Shown: positions 59,847 through 64,000 of the stretch, piece by piece
Layout: each line of letters begins with the position of its first letter
Numbering within the stretch: position 1 is the first letter of the stretch
Source of the DNA: Methylobacter luteus IMV-B-3098
Lineage (GTDB): Bacteria > Pseudomonadota > Gammaproteobacteria > Methylococcales > Methylomonadaceae
Reading direction: 5' to 3'
Assembly: GCF_000427625.1 (NCBI RefSeq)
Contig: NZ_KE386569.1
Coordinates: 3,294,674 to 3,358,673, forward strand
Length of the DNA stretch: 64,000 bases
Position numbers and translations under genes: made by a program
The notes under the pieces: generated by a model
Databases searched by the model: none
The model's input: only the letters and a program-made list of their open reading frames with translations
What the model was told of the DNA's origin: nothing

Positions 59847-60322
59847 ACCCCGAGCGCTTTGACGAAGGCCGGTTTGAATTCGGCGAGGGGGTGCGCGTGA
59901 CGCGCAACATCCGCAACGACGGCACCTATCCGGGCCTGGACGTGGGCCATCTGCTGATCCGGCGCGGCAGCGTCGGCAACGTGGTCGAGGTCGGCACTTT
60001 CCTGCAGGATCAGGTCATTTTCACGGTGCATTTTCTTGATCACGGCCGCATGGTCGGCTGCCGCCTGGAAGAGCTGATAAGCGCCGATGAACCCTGGAAT
60101 CCGAGCCGTTTCGAGTTCAGGGACAAGGTGGTCTGCACGATCGATTTAGGGATGCGGGGCGAGGTACTGTACCCGAAAGGCACGGAGGGGGAGATTTTCA
60201 AAGTCATCAGAGACAGCGAGATGATTCAATACCACGTCAATTTCACCGGCCGGATGCTGCAAGTGCCCGAATCCGCACTGGCGCCCGCCCATCCTGAAAC
60301 CTTTAACGAACCGGAGGTTTGA
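59843..60322 (+). CDS. nifZ: nitrogenase maturation protein NifZ
   Basis: A 159-residue NifZ. Two related halves are seen, FGEGVRVTRNIRNDGTYPGLDVGHLLIRRGSVGNVVEVG (residues 12-50) with VHFLDHGRMVGCRLEELI, and FRDKVVCTIDLGMRGEVLYPKGTEGEIFKVIRD (near 93-125). The protein aids P-cluster formation in MoFe protein. It overlaps nifW by 4 bp and ends 2 bp before nifM. Confidence 0.93.
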   Translation: MNPERFDEGRFEFGEGVRVTRNIRNDGTYPGLDVGHLLIRRGSVGNVVEVGTFLQDQVIFTVHFLDHGRMVGCRLEELISADEPWNPSRFEFRDKVVCTIDLGMRGEVLYPKGTEGEIFKVIRDSEMIQYHVNFTGRMLQVPESALAPAHPETFNEPEV

Positions 60323-60324
60323 CT

Positions 60325-61203
60325 ATGGAAACCCTTGAAAAACCCGTCCGGGCAGAGCCTTACGTTTTGTTGAGAGCCTCGCTGGCGCTGTTTCGGAAAG
60401 CGCCGGACAAGCTGACTCCGGCCGAGTTGAAGCAGGCCGAAGCGCAGGCCAGGAACGAATACCGGCTGGAAAGCCGCGTCCTGAACGCGCCGGAAGCCGC
60501 AAGCGTGATCATCCCCGAGCGCGAATTGCAGACGGCCTACAAGGAAATCCGCGACCGTTATGAAGACGAGGGCGCTTTCCTGAGCGAGTTGGCAAAAAAC
60601 CGGCTGACCGAAGCCTCTCTGCGCGAGGCGATATACCGGCAATGCAAGGTGAACGCGGTGCTGGAGTCGGTTGCCGCGCGTTCGCCCGAGGTCAACGAGG
60701 TGGAAATCGGCATTTACTACCATCTGCACGCCGAGCAATTCAACCGGCCAGAGCTGCGCGATGCCTGCCACATCTTCATCAGCATCAACCCCGATTTTCC
60801 GGAAAACACGCGCGAGAATGCCTGGGACAGAATTCAGGACATTTGCACCAGACTGCACAAGAAGCCCCACAAATTCGCCGAGCTGGCCTTGAAGTATTCG
60901 GAATGCCCGACTTCCCTGAACGGGGGATTGCTGGGCAAGGTGCCCCGCGGCAAGCTTTATCCCGAACTGGATGCCGTACTGTTCAGTTTGAAGGCCGGCG
61001 AAGTCAGCGATGTCGTGGAATCGGAAATAGGTTTTCACGTCTTGTTATGCAAACAGATACACAGAGCGGAAACCATTTCATTAAAAAATGCGACGCCGAA
61101 AATACGCCAGCTGATGAAGGAACGCTACAGGCGCAACTGCCAGCGCGCCTGGCTGGCCAATTTGCCGGTCGCGGAAACGGAGGGAAATAGTTATGGCGAA
61201 TAA
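60325..61203 (+). CDS. nifM: nitrogenase Fe-protein maturation peptidyl-prolyl isomerase NifM
   Basis: The 292-residue protein is needed for active Fe protein (NifH). Its C-terminal parvulin-type PPIase domain (about residues 150-265) shows [37 protein letters not shown] and [11 protein letters not shown]. The N-terminal half is helical (SurA-like). The ATG at 60325 is used instead of a TTG 6 bp before. Its end overlaps clpX by 11 bp. Confidence 0.92.
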   Translation: METLEKPVRAEPYVLLRASLALFRKAPDKLTPAELKQAEAQARNEYRLESRVLNAPEAASVIIPERELQTAYKEIRDRYEDEGAFLSELAKNRLTEASLREAIYRQCKVNAVLESVAARSPEVNEVEIGIYYHLHAEQFNRPELRDACHIFISINPDFPENTRENAWDRIQDICTRLHKKPHKFAELALKYSECPTSLNGGLLGKVPRGKLYPELDAVLFSLKAGEVSDVVESEIGFHVLLCKQIHRAETISLKNATPKIRQLMKERYRRNCQRAWLANLPVAETEGNSYGE

Positions 61204-62467
61204 AGAAACTAGACACTGTTCTTTTTGCGGTATCGAGCAATCGGCTTCCGTGCCGCTGATCGCCGGCGCCGAGGGCTGTATTTGCGAGGCCTGCGTGTTG
61301 CTGTCCAGTCAGGTCATATCGAGCTGGAGCCGCAGGAAGGAACTGTCCGAAATGCAAGGGCCGCTGCCGATTCCGGCCAAGATCAAGGAATATCTGGACC
61401 AATACATCATCGGCCAGCATCTGGCCAAGGAAATATTGTCGGTCGCGGTCTACAACCATTACAAGAGGCTCAAGCACGAAAGCGGCGACGCGGGGCTGGG
61501 CGAGTTCGACAAGGACGTGGAAATCGGCAAATCCAACATTTTGCTGATCGGGCCGTCCGGCACCGGCAAGACCCTGCTGGCCAGCACGCTGGCCAAGATC
61601 GTCGGCGTGCCGTTCGTGGTGGCCGATGCCACGACGCTGACGCAGGCCGGTTATGTCGGCGACGACGTGGAAAATATCCTGGTGCGGCTGCTGGACGTGG
61701 CCAACGGCAATATCGGCAACGCCGAGTGGGGTATCGTCTATCTCGATGAGATCGACAAGATCGCGCGCAGCCCGGAGCAGCAGACCGGCACGCGCGATGT
61801 CTCCGGCGAGGGCGTGCAGCAGGCCTTGCTGCGGCTGGTCGAAGGCTCCCAGGTAAAAGTGCCGTCCAAGGGCCGCGGCAAGGACGGCGGCGATACCATC
61901 GTCGATACGCGCAATATTCTGTTCATCGCCGGCGGCTCGTTTCCGGGCCTTGAAAAGCATGTCGAGCGGCGTATCGTGCCTACCGATACGGCCATCGGCT
62001 TCCATGCCGCCGTGAGCAATCCGAACAAAAAACCGGCGCTCGAAGAGATGTTGAACGCCACGCAGCCCAGTGATCTGCGCAAATTCGGTCTGATCCCCGA
62101 GTTCATCGGCCGCTTTCCGGTGCTGGCGCCTCTGGAGCCGCTGGATGTGGATGCGTTGATACAGGTTTTGACCGAACCTAAAAACGCGCTGGTCCGCCAG
62201 TATCAGCAACTGTTCGCCTTCGAAGGCGTGGAGCTGAAATTCGAACCCGACGCGCTCGTTGAAATCGCCAACAAGGCCATCGAAAGGGAAACCGGCGCGC
62301 GCGGCCTGCGCAGCATCCTGGAGCAGATTCTCAGAAAGACCATGTTCGAGATTCCGTCGCGCGACGACGTCGAGCAGTGCATCATCGATGCCGCTGTCGT
62401 CAAGGGCGAAGGCGAAATCAAAGTGATCGAAAAAGACGTGGTCAAAATCAGGCAGCAGGCATCGTAA
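61193..62467 (+). CDS. clpX: ATP-dependent Clp protease unfoldase ClpX, nif-linked copy
   Basis: The 424-residue AAA+ unfoldase has the N-terminal zinc domain ([10 protein letters not shown]...CICEACV, four Cys), Walker A GPSGTGKT near residue 119, Walker [11 protein letters not shown] near 182, and [11 protein letters not shown] second ClpX copy at the end of a nif operon is known from Azotobacter (clpX2), where it helps turn over NifB and NifEN. No clpP lies next to it. It overlaps nifM by 11 bp. Confidence 0.95.
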   Translation: MANKETRHCSFCGIEQSASVPLIAGAEGCICEACVLLSSQVISSWSRRKELSEMQGPLPIPAKIKEYLDQYIIGQHLAKEILSVAVYNHYKRLKHESGDAGLGEFDKDVEIGKSNILLIGPSGTGKTLLASTLAKIVGVPFVVADATTLTQAGYVGDDVENILVRLLDVANGNIGNAEWGIVYLDEIDKIARSPEQQTGTRDVSGEGVQQALLRLVEGSQVKVPSKGRGKDGGDTIVDTRNILFIAGGSFPGLEKHVERRIVPTDTAIGFHAAVSNPNKKPALEEMLNATQPSDLRKFGLIPEFIGRFPVLAPLEPLDVDALIQVLTEPKNALVRQYQQLFAFEGVELKFEPDALVEIANKAIERETGARGLRSILEQILRKTMFEIPSRDDVEQCIIDAAVVKGEGEIKVIEKDVVKIRQQAS

Positions 62468-62506
62468 CAGCCGCTTCAGTCGTCCCCACAGGAATACAGG
62501 AACACT

Positions 62507-63121
62507 ATGAAAACCGAAGACAAAATCCGCCAGCAACTGGCATCCAACCCGATCATCATTTACATGAAAGGCATCCCGGCCAATCCGCAGTGCGGGTTTT
62601 CAGCCAAGGCTGTAAGCATTCTGAACAATACCGGCATCGACTATGCCTATGTCAATGTGCTGGAAGCGCCTTTCATCCGCGAGAAGCTGCCGAGCATTTC
62701 GCACTGGCCGACATATCCGCAGCTGTTCGTGAATGCCGAGCTGGTGGGCGGCTGCGATATTGTCGAGGCCATGGCCAATGACGGCAGTCTGCTGCCGTTA
62801 CTGCGGCAGGCGGCCGCCAATGACGTGCAGGCGGAAGGCGATGCCTTGAGTGTCGCCGAGGTCGAAAAACTCGTCAGACAGGGCATACCCGATGCGCAGG
62901 TTTATGTCGAAGGCGCCGGCTGCGACCTGTCCCTCGTGGTCGTCAGCGAGCAATTCACGGATCTGACTCCGGTAAAAGAACAGCAACAGGTTCTGGCGAC
63001 GCTGAAGGAACCGCTGGCCTCGGGCAAACTGCACGCCGTCAGCGTCAAGGCTTATACGCCCGACGAATGGCGGGCAAAGCAGGCGCATAATGACCCGGGA
63101 TTATTGCAGATACAGGGGTAG
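62507..63121 (+). CDS. monothiol glutaredoxin-BolA fusion
   Basis: A 204-residue two-domain protein. The glutaredoxin part (residues 1-105) has the monothiol CGFS motif in PQCGFSAKA and a WPTYPQLFV and GGCDIVEAM glutathione/cluster site. The second part (about 113-195) matches BolA: VEKLVRQGIPDAQVYVEG, then LHAVSVKAYTPDEWRAK. Grx4 and BolA normally form a [2Fe-2S]-bridged complex from separate genes. Here they are one chain, 40 bp after clpX, and probably deal with cluster delivery during nitrogen fixation. Confidence 0.9.
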   Translation: MKTEDKIRQQLASNPIIIYMKGIPANPQCGFSAKAVSILNNTGIDYAYVNVLEAPFIREKLPSISHWPTYPQLFVNAELVGGCDIVEAMANDGSLLPLLRQAAANDVQAEGDALSVAEVEKLVRQGIPDAQVYVEGAGCDLSLVVVSEQFTDLTPVKEQQQVLATLKEPLASGKLHAVSVKAYTPDEWRAKQAHNDPGLLQIQG

Positions 63122-63195
63122 GGGCTGGTTAACAACTACACAGGGGCGAAGTAATTCGCCCCTGCAAATGTTACTCATCGAAATTCAGGAAAACC

Positions 63196-63222
63196 GTAGG
63201 GTACGCACTGCGTACCTTTTCA
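63196..63222. repeat. family B half element
   Basis: GTAGGGTACGCACTGCGTACC is present without the second arm, ending 24 bp before the rseC start. It is probably a truncated copy. Confidence 0.75.
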
Positions 63223-63245
63223 AAGCGAGTTAATTGGAACAAACC

Positions 63246-63683
63246 ATGCTTGAAGAATTGGCCGTTGTCGTAAAAACGGAAAACCATCAGGTCTGGGTCG
63301 AAAGCCGGCAGAGCGGTGCCTGCGCGGGCTGCAAGCAAAAAACCTCGTGCTCGGTTTCGGCAATCGGCGGCGTGATCGGCAAAAAAGCCGTTGCCGTCGA
63401 CAGCCAGATCAATCTGCGCGTGGGCGATGAAGTCATCGTCGCCGTCGACGAAGGCCTGGTGCTGAAAGCCTCGTTGCTGTTGTACCTGCTGCCGTTGCTG
63501 GCCATGTTCACTGGCGCCGGCATGGCCGACTGGCTGCTGGCCGACACCAGCGCCCATGCCGATCTGTGGATGGCAGGCTGCGCCTTGTCCGGCCTTTTGC
63601 TTTCGACGTGGCTGATCAACAGGTGCCAGAAACTGTTTTTGATGACCTATTGCGCCAGGCCGATCGTGCTGAAAAAGCTGTAA
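63246..63683 (+). CDS. rseC: SoxR-reducing system protein RseC
   Basis: A 145-residue inner-membrane protein. The N-terminal domain has ACAGCKQKTSCSV (three Cys near residues 26-35), and two membrane helices (about 79-98 and 106-122) follow, matching RseC/MucC. RseC works with the Rsx/Rnf complex in reducing SoxR in E. coli. Here its link is probably to the rnf operon of the first nif block. The ATG at 63246 is chosen over an upstream TTG. Confidence 0.88.
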   Translation: MLEELAVVVKTENHQVWVESRQSGACAGCKQKTSCSVSAIGGVIGKKAVAVDSQINLRVGDEVIVAVDEGLVLKASLLLYLLPLLAMFTGAGMADWLLADTSAHADLWMAGCALSGLLLSTWLINRCQKLFLMTYCARPIVLKKL

Positions 63684-63685
63684 CC

Positions 63686-63988
63686 ATGATCAATGTCTGG
63701 GCTATCGATAAGGATATCGCGCTGAAGCTGTTGCTTCTGGAGCTGGTGCGTCTTTACGGCGAAAACACGCTGGCCTTGAAAACCCGGGAGCAGAACCGTC
63801 AGGCGGTCGAGCTGTGCCTGCCCGACGATCCGGCCACGTCCGCCTATGTCTATACCTTTGCGCAGAACCCCGGATGCTACGGCATCGATCTGAGATACCC
63901 GATTTCCGAACACAATATCATCGGCGAAAATGAAAACCTATCGCTGGACCGGACCCTGGAAATCATCGCCATCCATTTATTTTCCTAA
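63686..63988 (+). CDS. unknown protein after rseC
   Basis: A 100-residue, mostly soluble protein (MINVWAIDKDIALKLLLLEL...). Its start is 2 bp after the rseC stop, so it is coupled. It has a single Trp, two Cys (in VELCLPDD and NPGCYGIDLRYP) and ends DRTLEIIAIHLFS. I do not recognise a family. Co-transcription with rseC suggests an electron-transfer or nitrogen-fixation context. Confidence 0.65.
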   Translation: MINVWAIDKDIALKLLLLELVRLYGENTLALKTREQNRQAVELCLPDDPATSAYVYTFAQNPGCYGIDLRYPISEHNIIGENENLSLDRTLEIIAIHLFS

Positions 63989-64000
63989 CACCACCTTCAT

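Noticed and set aside
61004-62536. Long minus-strand frame opposite clpX
   Set aside because: It is antisense to clpX, with low-complexity Gln/His/Arg content.

Overview
The window looks like chromosome of a gammaproteobacterial (type I) methanotroph of the Methylococcales. It carries the diagnostic ribulose monophosphate pair (hexulose-6-phosphate synthase and 6-phospho-3-hexuloisomerase) beside transketolase, transaldolase, rpe, rpiA and a complete zwf-pgl-edd-eda route. It also carries two nitrogen-fixation blocks laid out like those of Azotobacter vinelandii. The nitrogenase structural genes nifHDK are not here. I see no tRNA, rRNA, CRISPR array or complete insertion sequence.

Layout. 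(1) 1-19.2 kb is sugar-phosphate metabolism: a PhnD-like protein, a decayed inositol monophosphatase, rpe, rpiA, eda-edd-pgl-zwf, a PfkB kinase, dhaL/dhaK, a HAD phosphatase, hps-phi, tkt, an unknown membrane protein with short repeats, and tal. Together these fix formaldehyde, split the hexose phosphate (KDPG pathway) and regenerate ribulose 5-phosphate. (2) 19.5-32.0 kb is the first nif block: rnfABCDGE-rnfH runs left and nifL-nifA-orf-nifB-fdxN-nifO-nifQ runs right. The rnfA/nifL gap holds two TGT-N10-ACA NifA boxes flanked on both sides by GG-N10-GC sigma-54 promoters. nifB has its own promoter and two boxes. (3) 32.4-53.3 kb is accessory DNA: a Nudix enzyme, an acyltransferase, a COG2187 / PRPP-synthetase-like / hydrolase / phosphoribosyltransferase / CapA neighbourhood, a frameshifted adenylate-forming enzyme, a rhomboid protease with a zinc-ribbon/TPR partner, two glycosyltransferase genes, a small Fet4-like permease, a bacterioferritin and a SagB-type oxidoreductase. 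(4) 53.5-64 kb is the second nif block: a NifZ-like gene, iscA-nifU-nifS-nifV-small orf-cysE-TPR gene-small membrane peptide-nifW-nifZ-nifM-clpX, then a glutaredoxin-BolA fusion, rseC and an unknown gene.

Two families of dispersed palindromic repeats (about 50-80 bp) are scattered from 28 kb onward, including inside the nif operons. One of them supplies the stop codon of nifS. A copy of the promoter and first codons of the 50.2 kb permease gene lies in front of the 35 kb COG2187 gene.

The most promising undescribed items are the membrane-anchored TGVxKYLxKQ repeat protein between tkt and tal, the four-gene neighbourhood at 35-39.8 kb that resembles parts of the mycobacterial dormancy regulon, translationally coupled small proteins inside the nif operon, the rhomboid/zinc-ribbon pair, and the symmetric rnf/nifL control region.
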